Part shown: in pieces, positions 1-7,146 of the stretch | Layout: each line of letters starts with the position of its first letter | Numbering within the stretch: the first letter of the stretch is position 1 | DNA from: Streptomyces sp. ISL-98 | GTDB lineage: Bacteria > Actinomycetota > Actinomycetes > Streptomycetales > Streptomycetaceae | Direction: 5' to 3' | NCBI RefSeq assembly: GCF_018614055.1 | Contig: NZ_JAGGPB010000053.1 | Location: 1-41,418, forward strand | DNA: 41,418 nt | Notes under the pieces: generated by a model | What the model was told of the DNA's origin: nothing | What the model saw: the letters and a program-made list of their open reading frames with translations, nothing else | Database searches by the model: none | Program-made: the position numbers and the translations under genes

Positions 1-42
1 CGGAGGAGACCACCCAGCAGCCAGTTGGGCCCTACCTCCAAG

Positions 43-62
43 CCCGGCCCTTTAGGGCCGGG
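43..62. terminator. Perfect hairpin upstream of first gene
   Basis: An 8-bp perfect inverted repeat (CCCGGCCC / GGGCCGGG) encloses a TTTA loop immediately before the first open reading frame. It has no T-tract. It could be a terminator or attenuator of an upstream gene whose end lies outside or at the very edge of the window, or an RNA structure close to the start of the following gene. Confidence 0.4.
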
Positions 63-65
63 TAG

Positions 66-461
66 TTGACCGGAGTGCTGTACGTCGTCCTGCTCGGGGT
101 CATCCTCCTGGGCGTCGGCATACTGGCCTGGTCGTCGGCCAGTTCGGCGGCGGCGGCCACCGCCGCAGCCGCCGCGAAGGGCGAGCAGCCGCCGTCGTAT
201 TTCGGTGTCGAGCCCGAATGGACCTGCGTCGAGCCTGCTGTGCCGCCCGCCGAACTCCCTGGCGAGGGCGGCCGGATCGACCCGTATCGCCCCTACCTTG
301 CCTTCGGGGTCGCGGGTGGCGACGCAGTGCTCTGGGATGCGCGGACCGGAAAACCTCTGAAGGTGTCGGCGGGCAAGGTCCGGCTCGTGCCTGCCAAGTC
401 GGCCGGTGAGAGGTGCCCGCTCACAGCCCCGACGTCAGGCCGCTCACCAGCAGCATCGTGA
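66..461 (+). CDS. Small membrane-anchored protein of unknown function
   Basis: The 131-residue product starts with a hydrophobic segment at about residues 3-22, followed by an Ala-rich stretch and a soluble tail, so it is probably anchored to the cytoplasmic membrane by one N-terminal helix. I recognise no catalytic motif. Two cysteines lie in the tail. The TTG at 66 directly follows an in-frame TAG at 63-65, so it is the earliest possible start; a GTG at 75 (giving Met-Leu-Tyr-Val) is an equally plausible start because no convincing ribosome binding site precedes either. The last 41 bases overlap the 3' end of the convergent TetR gene, which is unusual, and the final 12 or so residues have weaker coding character. 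I recall similar short membrane proteins at this locus in other streptomycetes, which supports that the gene is real. Confidence 0.6.
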   Translation: MTGVLYVVLLGVILLGVGILAWSSASSAAAATAAAAAKGEQPPSYFGVEPEWTCVEPAVPPAELPGEGGRIDPYRPYLAFGVAGGDAVLWDARTGKPLKVSAGKVRLVPAKSAGERCPLTAPTSGRSPAAS

Positions 462-1047
462 AGCTGCTCGCCCACTCCGCGTCCACCGGTTCCGCGCTCA
501 CCAGCGCCCGGTGGACCACGGCGCCCGCGATCACGTCGAAGATCAGGTCCGCGTTGCGGGCGGCCTGTGCGGGGGAGTCCTCGTACGGGAGCTCGCCGCG
601 GGCCTGCGCGCGTTCCCGGCCGAGCAGTACCAGGCATTTCTGGCGGTCGACGATCGCCGAGCGGATCCGCTCGCGCAGCGCCTCGTCGCGCGTCGACTCC
701 GCAACCACTGCCATCAGCGCCGTCTTCGTCTCGGGGCGTTCGAGAAGCGCCGAGAACTGGAGCACCACGCCCTCGATGTCGGCCGTCAGGCTTCCCCGGT
801 CCGGGAGTTCCAGCTCGTCGAAAAGGACGGCGACGGCGTCGACGACCAGTTCGTTCTTGTTCGCCCAGCGGCGGTAGAGCGTCGTCTTGGCGACACCCGC
901 CCGGCTCGCCACATCGCCCATCGAGAACTTCGACCAGCCCAGCTCGACCAGCGCCGCCCTGGTCGCCACAAGGATCGCGGCGTCGGCCTCCAGGCTGCGC
1001 GGGCGGCCCGTACGGGAAGGCGGAGTGGTGGGGGGCTGGCTGGGCAT
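421..1047 (-). CDS. TetR/AcrR family transcriptional regulator
   Basis: The 208-residue protein has an N-terminal TetR DNA-binding domain. After a disordered Pro/Thr/Arg-rich start, the helix-turn-helix is at about residues 36-62, with the family motif GVAKTTLYRRWANK, where Tyr and Trp are the typical recognition-helix residues. The C-terminal two thirds is an all-helical ligand-binding and dimerisation domain with no recognisable ligand signature. The ATG at 1047 gives the usual length; ATG codons at 1059 and 1098 are possible longer starts, and no strong ribosome binding site decides between them. The gene is divergent from the thioredoxin-like gene, and the inverted repeat at 1135-1151 between them is a candidate operator for autoregulation. 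Target and ligand are unknown. Confidence 0.9.
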   Translation of the reverse strand: MPSQPPTTPPSRTGRPRSLEADAAILVATRAALVELGWSKFSMGDVASRAGVAKTTLYRRWANKNELVVDAVAVLFDELELPDRGSLTADIEGVVLQFSALLERPETKTALMAVVAESTRDEALRERIRSAIVDRQKCLVLLGRERAQARGELPYEDSPAQAARNADLIFDVIAGAVVHRALVSAEPVDAEWASSFTMLLVSGLTSGL

Positions 1048-1369
1048 GCCCGCGACCATACCGGCCAGTAGGGAATAGAGCGCCGTGAGGGAGATCACCG
1101 AAAGAGGGCGGCGCGGTCCCTGCCTTTGGAGTTACGCTACGACCCGTAGCGAAAGAGCGGTCAGCCAAGCGACAACCACGCAAGACAACCGCAGGCGCCA
1201 GGGTGGGGACCCAGCGCCGACCCACGGTCCTCCTCGGGACCTCCGGCCGTGTTCGACCGTACGCCCCGCAAACCGGCGGGGGGCTGCGGACGGGCCCGGT
1301 CCATGTATCCGGTTCGTGTATCCGGGGGCAGTTTTTCTCTACCGCGCGCGAAAGGGGGAGGATGTACGC
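1048..1369. other. Divergent intergenic region, TetR gene / thioredoxin-like gene
   Basis: This 322-bp gap contains the control region of two divergent genes. It holds the inverted repeat CGCTACGACCCGTAGCG at 1135-1151 and two 9-bp direct repeats TGTATCCGG at 1304-1312 and 1317-1325, spaced 13 bp start to start, just upstream of a T-rich stretch and the ribosome binding site of the thioredoxin-like gene. I see no additional gene in it. Confidence 0.6.
1135..1151. promoter_or_regulatory. Candidate TetR operator
   Basis: A 6-bp perfect inverted repeat (CGCTAC / GTAGCG) has a 5-base centre and partly complementary TT/AA flanks. Length, symmetry and position about 90 bp upstream of the tetR start fit an operator of a TetR dimer. 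Assignment to the adjacent regulator is inference from position. Confidence 0.5.
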
Positions 1370-2347
1370 ATGCAGCCTAGGAACATGTCCATGAGCGGCG
1401 TCGTCGACCTCGCCGCGGTGAAGGCGGCCGGCGAAGCCCGGCAGAAGGCGGAGCAGACGCGTGCGGAGTCCGCCCGGGAGGGCGGCGGTGGTGCGGTGTC
1501 TCCGTCGAGTCTGGTGTCCGATGTCGACGAGGCCAGTTTTGAGCGCGATGTCCTCCAGCGCTCCGCCGAAGTCCCGGTCGTCATCGACTTCTGGGCCCCG
1601 GGCGCCGATACGTCGCAGCAGCTCGGCCCGCTCCTGGAGCGGCTCGCCGTCGAGGCCAACGGCCGGTTTGTCCTTGCCAGGGTCGACGTCAGCACCAACC
1701 CGATGCTCACCCAGCAGTTCGCGATCCAGGCCATCCCCGCGGTCTTCGCCGTGGTGGCCGGGCAGGCACTGCCCCTCTTCCAGGGTGTGGCCTCCGAGCA
1801 GCAGATCCGCGAGACCCTGGGGCAGCTGATCCAGGTCGCCGAGGAGCGCTTCGGCCTGACCGGCATCACCGTCGACCCGAACGCGGCCCCGGAAGGCGGT
1901 CCGGCCGAGCAGGCCGAGGCGCCCGCCGGTCCTTACGACGCGCTGCTCGAAGCAGCCGTACAGGCGCTGGACGCGAACGACTTCGCCGGTGCGGCCCAGG
2001 CGTACAAGAACGTCCTCGCCGACGACCCCGGCAACACCGAGGCCACGCTGGGCCTCGCCCAGGCGGAACTGCTCGCCCGCGTCCAGAACCTGGACCCGCA
2101 GCAGGTCCGCAAGGACGCCGCCGAGAATCCGGCCGACGTAACCGCGCAGATCGCCGCGGCCGACCTCGACCTGGTCGGCGGTCATGTCGAGGACGCCTTC
2201 GGGCGCCTGGTGGAAACGGTGCGCCGAACTGTCGGTGATGACCGAAATGCCGCACGGGTGCGGCTGCTTGAGCTCTTCGAGGTCATCGGCGCCGACGACC
2301 CGCGGGTGGCTTCGGCGCGAACAGCCCTGGCGAGGGTGCTGTTCTGA
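1370..2347 (+). CDS. Thioredoxin-fold TPR protein lacking the CXXC motif (YbbN/CnoX-like)
   Basis: The 325-residue protein has an Ala/Lys/Glu-rich N-terminal extension (residues 1-45), a thioredoxin fold (about 50-160) and a helical tetratricopeptide-like region (about 185-325). The usual active site WCGPC is replaced by W-A-P-G-A-D at residues 75-80, so both redox cysteines are absent, while the cis-proline loop (IQAIPAVF, around residue 122) is kept. This is the architecture of YbbN/CnoX co-chaperones, some of which hold unfolded or oxidised proteins rather than exchanging disulfides. The ATG at 1370 is preceded by a GGGGGAGGA ribosome binding site 7-8 bases upstream; upstream in-frame sequence has no coding character. 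The gene stands alone and is followed by the hairpin at 2399-2436. Holdase function is inferred from the family. Confidence 0.88.
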   Translation: MQPRNMSMSGVVDLAAVKAAGEARQKAEQTRAESAREGGGGAVSPSSLVSDVDEASFERDVLQRSAEVPVVIDFWAPGADTSQQLGPLLERLAVEANGRFVLARVDVSTNPMLTQQFAIQAIPAVFAVVAGQALPLFQGVASEQQIRETLGQLIQVAEERFGLTGITVDPNAAPEGGPAEQAEAPAGPYDALLEAAVQALDANDFAGAAQAYKNVLADDPGNTEATLGLAQAELLARVQNLDPQQVRKDAAENPADVTAQIAAADLDLVGGHVEDAFGRLVETVRRTVGDDRNAARVRLLELFEVIGADDPRVASARTALARVLF

Positions 2348-2398
2348 CCGGTTGTGCCCCCGGGCAACACCAGTGATTTGGCGACACAGTGACAAAAC

Positions 2399-2436
2399 GC
2401 GGCCGCGCTTTACCAAAACTTGGTAATCGCGGCCGC
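2399..2436 (+). terminator. Two-part stem-loop after the thioredoxin-like gene
   Basis: An outer GCGGCCGC pair (2399-2406 and 2429-2436) encloses an inner TTACCAA/TTGGTAA stem (2410-2416 and 2420-2426) around a 3-base loop. It lies 52 bp after the stop codon and is followed by only a short TGTT. The most likely role is factor-independent termination without a long U-tract, as is common in streptomycetes. The inner 17-bp dyad could alternatively be a protein-binding site. Confidence 0.65.
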
Positions 2437-2438
2437 TG

Positions 2439-2451
2439 TTACTTGCAGTAA
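2439..2451. promoter_or_regulatory. TTACT-N3-AGTAA inverted repeat
   Basis: This 5-bp inverted repeat with a 3-base centre carries the same half-sites as the longer palindrome at 2566-2583. It lies just downstream of the terminator hairpin. It may be a second, weaker binding site for the same dimeric regulator. Confidence 0.35.
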
Positions 2452-2565
2452 GCCGAGCGGGGTGTTCTGCCCGTTTCTGAGCGTCAATCACCACGTTTCT
2501 CTCGTCACCTGATGACACCGTCCGTGGCTGCTCGATGCCGGGTGGTCGCGCATCGGTTATCGGGC

Positions 2566-2583
2566 CGTTACTAGCCAGTAACG
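2566..2583. promoter_or_regulatory. Palindrome CGTTACTAGCCAGTAACG, candidate operator
   Basis: A perfect 7-bp inverted repeat (CGTTACT / AGTAACG) encloses 4 bases. It is a typical size for a TetR-type operator and lies about 350 bp upstream of the DUF6230 start. The half-site TTACT/AGTAA recurs at 2439-2451. The regulator is unknown; the local TetR gene at 421-1047 has a differently composed candidate site at 1135-1151. Confidence 0.5.
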
Positions 2584-2933
2584 AACCCCCTTGTGCCCCG
2601 GCTTCGAATGGACCACGATCGGCCACGCTCGGTCCAATACCGCACCAGCCCGACAGCCAATCGTGCCGCGTGGTCCCTTGGGTCCCCACCGAGCCGGTCG
2701 GCGGCAGTGGCGCCGGCCGTGGACAGGGGGGTCTCTGCTGTTCGGCAGGGCCTGTCCGGCAGGTTGCGCGAATGCGTGGCCAGTGGTTGTCGCTCGGGGG
2801 TGATCGCCGGTGTTTCGGATGACGTTCGCGCCTCCGAATCGGGCGCTCTCCTTCCCGAGGACGTAGCACTTCTCCCATCCCCCTGCGGGCTCCTGCCCGT
2901 ACTGGAGATGTACGTCCGAGAAGGAGGAAAGTC

Positions 2934-3572
2934 ATGGAGTCTGTAGTTCGTGGCGGGACCAGATGGAAGCGGTTCGCCGTTGTCATGGTGCCGAGTGTGG
3001 CCGCGACTGCCGCGATAGGCGTCGCCCTTGCACAGGGCGCGCTCGCGGCATCGTTCAGCGTCTCCGGCCAGAGCTTCAAGGTCAGCGCGGAGAGGCTCGA
3101 GGGTAAGGGCTTCTTCCAGTACGGAAGCATGGCCACGGGCACCGACCTGGAGGGCAACAAGACTGCCCACCCGGTCGCGGTGTCGGCGTTCAAGTCCGCC
3201 GAGATCACCAAGATGTGTCAGTCGGTCGTGACGCCCAACGTCCCGATCTTCGGAAACATCACCCTCCAGCTGAACGCCGGCGGGAACGGTACTCCGGTCA
3301 AGGCCGAGAACCTGTACCTGGACGTCGAGGAACTCGACGCCAACGCAGAGTTCAAGAACATCAACATCGGTGTTGCCGCGGGCAAGGCCAGCAAGGGCCC
3401 GGGTATCCAGCCGGGCACGGAGAAGTCGGTCAACCCGTACGGCTTCTCGCAGGAGGCCGACGAGGCCGTCCTGACCAAGGTGCGACAGAAGGCATGGGCC
3501 ACCACGGCCGGAACCTTCAAGCTCAGCGGTCTGAGCATGCGCCTGCACAAGGGCATCAAGGAGTGCTACTAA
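2934..3572 (+). CDS. DUF6230 family membrane-anchored exported protein
   Basis: The 212-residue protein has an N-terminal positively charged segment and one hydrophobic helix (about residues 12-38) that acts as signal peptide or anchor. An approximately 170-residue, probably beta-rich, extracytoplasmic domain follows. It contains only two cysteines, one mid-domain (ITKMCQ) and one next to last (ECY at the C-terminus), which suggests a disulfide closing the domain. I recognise it as the DUF6230 family, widespread in Streptomyces, often multi-copy and next to a DUF6114 gene as here. Some databases label such proteins cholesterol esterase, but I see no hydrolase motif. The start is set by AAGGAGG six bases before the ATG. 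The DUF6114 gene follows after 115 bp. Function is unknown. Confidence 0.85.
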   Translation: MESVVRGGTRWKRFAVVMVPSVAATAAIGVALAQGALAASFSVSGQSFKVSAERLEGKGFFQYGSMATGTDLEGNKTAHPVAVSAFKSAEITKMCQSVVTPNVPIFGNITLQLNAGGNGTPVKAENLYLDVEELDANAEFKNINIGVAAGKASKGPGIQPGTEKSVNPYGFSQEADEAVLTKVRQKAWATTAGTFKLSGLSMRLHKGIKECY

Positions 3573-3687
3573 GCACCCCCTCCGCGGGCGGGGCGCGTGA
3601 CACGCGTGACTCGTGTGACATGTCGTCCCGCCTGCCGCCCCTCCCTTATCTCTGCACAGCAACACCGGTTCCAGGGAGCTGTTTTCC

Positions 3688-4221
3688 ATGAGCGCCGAGT
3701 CCTCGGGTCCGAGCCGCGATTTCACCTACTGGCGGCTGCGTTTCCGTGCCTGGCGGGGCAGCCGGCCGTTCTGGGCGGGCCTGCTCACGATTCTGGGCGG
3801 TGTACCGATCGCATGGCTTCCGTACGCGGAACTCCAGATCGGTCACCTCACGCTGGCCATGGCCACCACCGCGGGAGCGGGCTCGCTGATCATCGGCGTA
3901 CTGCTCGTCACACTGGGCCTGACCATGTGGTACCACCACATCGTCCGGGTCTTCGCGGGTGTCGCCTCGATTCTGCTGGCACTTGTCTCCATCCCCGTGT
4001 CCAACCTGGGTGGATTCCTGGTCGGCTTCCTGCTGGCGCTGCTCGGCGGAGCCATGTCGATTTCCTGGGCGCCGGCCGATCCGGCCAGGCCCGTCGTCGA
4101 CACCGCCGAGACCTCGCCCAAGGGCGACGAGCCGGACGGCGGCACCGACCGGGCCGACTTCCCGGACGACATGTACGACACATCTGTTGACGCCAATGGC
4201 GGGAGGAACAGTGCGGGGTGA
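3688..4221 (+). CDS. DUF6114 family polytopic membrane protein
   Basis: The 177-residue protein has about four membrane helices: one near residues 30-52, one near 58-84 and two closely spaced near 88-128. The N-terminus carries an Arg/Trp-rich stretch (FTYWRLRFRAWRGSRPFW), and a hydrophilic acidic tail of about 45 residues follows the last helix. This is the DUF6114 partner of the DUF6230 protein. The ATG at 3688 is preceded by a modest GGGAGC site. The last 11 bases overlap the start of the next gene, so the three genes probably form one operon with translational coupling between the second and third. Function is unknown; genetic pairing suggests it helps export, anchor or stabilise the DUF6230-type proteins. 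Confidence 0.85.
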   Translation: MSAESSGPSRDFTYWRLRFRAWRGSRPFWAGLLTILGGVPIAWLPYAELQIGHLTLAMATTAGAGSLIIGVLLVTLGLTMWYHHIVRVFAGVASILLALVSIPVSNLGGFLVGFLLALLGGAMSISWAPADPARPVVDTAETSPKGDEPDGGTDRADFPDDMYDTSVDANGGRNSAG

Positions 4222-5551
4222 CGAGGCGGAGCTGACTGCGGCCGGAGGCGACGGGACCCGTGAGAGAAAGGGGCCGCGTCACGCGGCCCCCAGGAAGTCG
4301 CTCCTGACGAAGCTGCAGATACCCGCGGGCAAGGCGATGGCCCTGGCCGCGATGCCCACGGCCGTGTTCGTCGGCATGGGGCTCACGCCGAAGCTGGCGA
4401 TCGCCGACGACGGGATCACCAACCCCTTCGCGCCGGGTCCCTGCGTAACCCGCTCGGACACGCCGGACCCGGACGCCTCCGAGTCCAAGTCCCCCTCGGA
4501 CAAGCCCTCTTCGACGGCCACGCCGAGCCCGAGCGCCAGCGCCGACAAGCCCGCGGAGACGGAGACCCCGGCCCCGGGCGAGTCGCCGTCGGCGAGCGCG
4601 AGCAGCACCCCGCCGGCCACCGAGCCGACGAAGGAGCCCGAGGCGGGCACGACCGAGACGCCTGCGCCGGCCCCGACGGAGAGCGAGACCAAGAACCCGC
4701 TCGACCCGCTGGGCGTGGGCGACGCGATCAAGGACGTCCTGGACGGCCCGGACGAGGAGACGGCCTCCCCGGAGCCGACCGAGTCGAAGCCGGCGGAGTC
4801 GGACCCGGCAGCGTCGGACCCGGCCGAGTCGAAGCCGGCTGCCGAGGAGAGCGCGACCACGAAGCCCGACGACGCGAAGGACGCCGCGGGCAACGCGGTG
4901 GACGACGCGGCCGACAAGACCGCAGACGCCATCAGGGACGCGGCGGACAAGGCGGGCGCGAAGGTCGAGGAACTCGGCGAGGACGCCAAGGAGTCCGCCG
5001 AGGACGCCGCTGACAAGGCCGGGGCAAAGGCCGATGACCCGGCCGAGGACGCCGACGGCAAGAAGCCCTTCCCCTGCCCGACGGCGGACCCGGAAGCTCT
5101 TGCGGCGGCCGACCTGGAACAGGGCATCCCGGACCTGCCGGACGACCCGTGGATCCTGGAGAGCTCGATGCTCACCCTGCGTGGGCTCGACTACGAGGGC
5201 ATCGTCGAGGTCAGGACCGGCAGCGGCAAGATCAAGAAGGTCCTGAAGTTCACCGCCGTGGAAACCGACATCAAGGACCTGCACCAGAAGGTCGTCGGCC
5301 CCAACGGCACCACGGCGCACGTCCAGGCAGCCAAGGGCTCCAAGTCGACCCTTCGCAACGGCACGGTGACCATGTACACGGAGGAGCTGAAGGGCAAGCT
5401 CTTCGGCCTCATCCCGATCACGTTCAGCCCGGAGACCCCGCCGCCGCTGAATGTTCCGATCGCCATGTTCACCGACGTCAAGGTGACGCAGGCCGGCCAG
5501 TTCGGCGGCACGCTCACGGTCCCCGGCCTGCACAACTTCTACACCGGCTGA
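4211..5551 (+). CDS. Secreted protein with acidic Ala/Pro/Glu stalk and DUF6230-like C-terminal domain
   Basis: The 446-residue protein has a charged N-terminus, a hydrophobic signal segment at about residues 40-62 ending near AIADD, a long low-complexity region (about 80-305) and a compact C-terminal domain (about 310-446). The first half of the low-complexity region is Ser/Thr/Pro/Glu-rich. The second half has repeated helical units of the type ADKAGAKVEELGEDAK, resembling LEA-like amphipathic repeats. The C-terminal domain shares a pattern with the DUF6230 protein encoded upstream: a LY/MYTEEL-type strand and an AGxF...GL motif. GTG at 4211 follows GGGAGGAAC and overlaps the DUF6114 gene by 11 bp; ATG at 4196 is an alternative. 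A cell-surface protein held off the membrane by an extended stalk is the simplest reading. Confidence 0.8.
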   Translation: MRGDEAELTAAGGDGTRERKGPRHAAPRKSLLTKLQIPAGKAMALAAMPTAVFVGMGLTPKLAIADDGITNPFAPGPCVTRSDTPDPDASESKSPSDKPSSTATPSPSASADKPAETETPAPGESPSASASSTPPATEPTKEPEAGTTETPAPAPTESETKNPLDPLGVGDAIKDVLDGPDEETASPEPTESKPAESDPAASDPAESKPAAEESATTKPDDAKDAAGNAVDDAADKTADAIRDAADKAGAKVEELGEDAKESAEDAADKAGAKADDPAEDADGKKPFPCPTADPEALAAADLEQGIPDLPDDPWILESSMLTLRGLDYEGIVEVRTGSGKIKKVLKFTAVETDIKDLHQKVVGPNGTTAHVQAAKGSKSTLRNGTVTMYTEELKGKLFGLIPITFSPETPPPLNVPIAMFTDVKVTQAGQFGGTLTVPGLHNFYTG

Positions 5552-5567
5552 GAGGCACACCGCCTAC

Positions 5568-5610
5568 GACCGTGGCCCGCCCCCGAAGAATCAGGGGGCG
5601 GGCCACGGTC
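5568..5610. terminator. Strong bidirectional terminator
   Basis: A perfect 17-bp inverted repeat (5568-5584 and 5594-5610) with a 9-base loop lies between the convergent secreted-protein gene and pyk. Symmetry and convergent position indicate that it terminates both transcripts. Confidence 0.9.
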
Positions 5611-5644
5611 ATGTCGTACAGCGGTACAGGCCTGCGTACTGCCG

Positions 5645-7072
5645 TCAGGCGCTCTCGCCGCCCAGGTGGTGGACCCGCACCATGTTCGTGGTGCCGGGGA
5701 TGCCGGGGGGCGAACCGGCGGTGATGATCATGAGGTCGCCGTTGTTGTAGCGCTGGAGCTTGAGCAGCTCGGCGTCGACCAGGTCGACCATCGCGTCCGT
5801 GTTGTTCACGTGCGGCACCACGAAGGACTCGATGCCCCAGCTCAGCGCGAGCTGGTTGCGGGTCGCCTCGTCCGTCGTGAAGGCGAGGATCGGCTGGAGC
5901 GTGCGGTAGCGGGACAGGCGGCGGGCCGTGTCGCCGGACTTGGTGAAGGCGACCAGTGCCTTGCCGTTCAGGAAGTCCGCGATCTCGCAGGCCGCGCGGG
6001 CGACCGAACCACCCTGCGTACGGGGCTTCTTGCCGGGGACCAGCGGCTGGAGGCCCTTCGACAGGAGCTCCTCCTCGGCCGCGACGACGATCTTCGACAT
6101 CGTCTTGACGGTCTCGATCGGGTACGCGCCCACCGAGGACTCGGCGGAGAGCATGACCGCGTCCGCGCCGTCCAGGATCGCGTTGGCGACGTCGGACGCC
6201 TCGGCGCGCGTGGGGCGGGAGTTGGTGATCATCGACTCCATCATCTGGGTCGCGACAATCACCGGCTTGGCGTTGCGGCGGCACAGCTCGATGAGCCGCT
6301 TCTGCACCATCGGGACCTTTTCGAGCGGATACTCGACGGCCAGGTCACCGCGGGCGACCATCACACCGTCGAACGCCATGACGACGCCCTCCATGTGCTC
6401 GACGGCCTGCGGCTTCTCGACCTTGGCGATGACGGGGACACGGCGGCCCTCCTCGTCCATCACCTTGTGGACGTCCTTGACGTCGTCGGCGTCGCGCACG
6501 AAGGAGAGTGCGACCAGGTCGCAGCCCATGCGGAGGGCGAAACGGAGGTCTTCGACGTCCTTCTCGGACAGGGCCGGGACGTTGACCGCCGCGCCGGGCA
6601 GGTTGATGCCCTTGTGGTCGGAGATGACACCGCCCTCGATGACGATGGTGTGGACCCGCGGGCCCTCGACCGACGTCACCTTGAGCTCGACGTTGCCGTC
6701 GTTGATCAGAATCGGGTCGCCCTTGGCGACGTCGCCGGGCAGGCCCTTGTAGGTGGTTCCGCAGATGGACTTGTCACCGGGGACGTCCTCGGCCGTGATG
6801 ATGAACTCGTCACCACGGACCAGTTCGACGGGTCCCTCGGCGAAGGTCTCCAGACGGATCTTGGGGCCCTGGAGGTCGGCGAGTACGCCGATCGCACGGC
6901 CGGTGTCCTCGGCGGCCTTGCGGACGCGGACGTACCGCTCCTGGTGCTCCGCATGGGTTCCGTGGCTCATGTTGAAGCGGGCCACGTTCATACCGGCCTC
7001 GATGAGCGCTTTCAGTTGCTCGTACGAGTCGACGGCGGGGCCCAGTGTGCAGACGATTTTGGAACGGCGCAT
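5645..7072 (-). CDS. pyk: Pyruvate kinase
   Basis: The 475-residue enzyme catalyses transfer of phosphate from phosphoenolpyruvate to ADP, the last step of glycolysis, in the cytosol. Visible signatures are the N-terminal RRSKIVCTLGPA, the MNVARFNMSHG substrate loop, the active-site region VPVIAKVEKPQAV with the catalytic Lys and metal-binding Glu, and MVARGDLAVEYP. Length is normal for the bacterial type II enzyme, with a complete C-terminal domain. The ATG at 7072 is preceded by AGGA about eight bases upstream. It lies 74 bp downstream of ackA on the same strand and is probably transcribed at least partly with pta-ackA, linking pyruvate supply to acetate overflow. I recall this position as pyk2 in S. 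coelicolor, which has a second paralogue elsewhere. Confidence 0.97.
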   Translation of the reverse strand: MRRSKIVCTLGPAVDSYEQLKALIEAGMNVARFNMSHGTHAEHQERYVRVRKAAEDTGRAIGVLADLQGPKIRLETFAEGPVELVRGDEFIITAEDVPGDKSICGTTYKGLPGDVAKGDPILINDGNVELKVTSVEGPRVHTIVIEGGVISDHKGINLPGAAVNVPALSEKDVEDLRFALRMGCDLVALSFVRDADDVKDVHKVMDEEGRRVPVIAKVEKPQAVEHMEGVVMAFDGVMVARGDLAVEYPLEKVPMVQKRLIELCRRNAKPVIVATQMMESMITNSRPTRAEASDVANAILDGADAVMLSAESSVGAYPIETVKTMSKIVVAAEEELLSKGLQPLVPGKKPRTQGGSVARAACEIADFLNGKALVAFTKSGDTARRLSRYRTLQPILAFTTDEATRNQLALSWGIESFVVPHVNNTDAMVDLVDAELLKLQRYNNGDLMIITAGSPPGIPGTTNMVRVHHLGGESA

Positions 7073-7101
7073 GAGGCGGATCCTATCGGTTTGTTTCGCT
7101 G

Positions 7102-7113
7102 CGGAATATTCCG
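7102..7113. promoter_or_regulatory. Palindrome CGGAATATTCCG in the ackA-pyk gap
   Basis: This perfect 12-bp AT-centred palindrome lies in the 74-bp gap between ackA and pyk. AT-rich symmetry is rare in this GC-rich sequence, so it may be an operator or part of an internal promoter for pyk. No known consensus is recognised. Confidence 0.35.
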
Positions 7114-7146
7114 TCTGGTGGAATGTACAAATGGGCGGGAGGCCGC

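Larger units (their letters stand above)
2348..2933. other. 586-bp intergenic region, terminator plus paired palindromes
   Basis: There is no convincing gene here on either strand; open frames crossing the region lack codon bias. It contains the terminator-like hairpin at 2399-2436, two TTACT/AGTAA inverted repeats at 2439-2451 and 2566-2583, and the strong ribosome binding site AAGGAGG at 2921-2927. The remaining roughly 340 bp before the DUF6230 gene probably holds the promoter or a long leader, but I cannot identify a clear -35/-10 pair. Confidence 0.6.

Noticed and set aside
3..65. Open frame ending in TAG at 63-65 that could be the tail of an upstream gene
   Set aside because: Only 20 codons are visible and another frame is equally open; the end of an outside gene cannot be assigned.
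293..3211. 972-codon minus-strand open frame
   Set aside because: It is a mirror frame across the TetR, thioredoxin-like and DUF6230 genes; the high GC content leaves antisense frames open. Amino acid composition is Arg/Pro/Gly-rich and no domain is recognisable.
3576..3616. C/G-rich hairpin and CGTGTGACA-type repeats between the DUF6230 and DUF6114 genes as a terminator
   Set aside because: The arms are short and imperfect, and the gene order indicates an operon; too weak to annotate.
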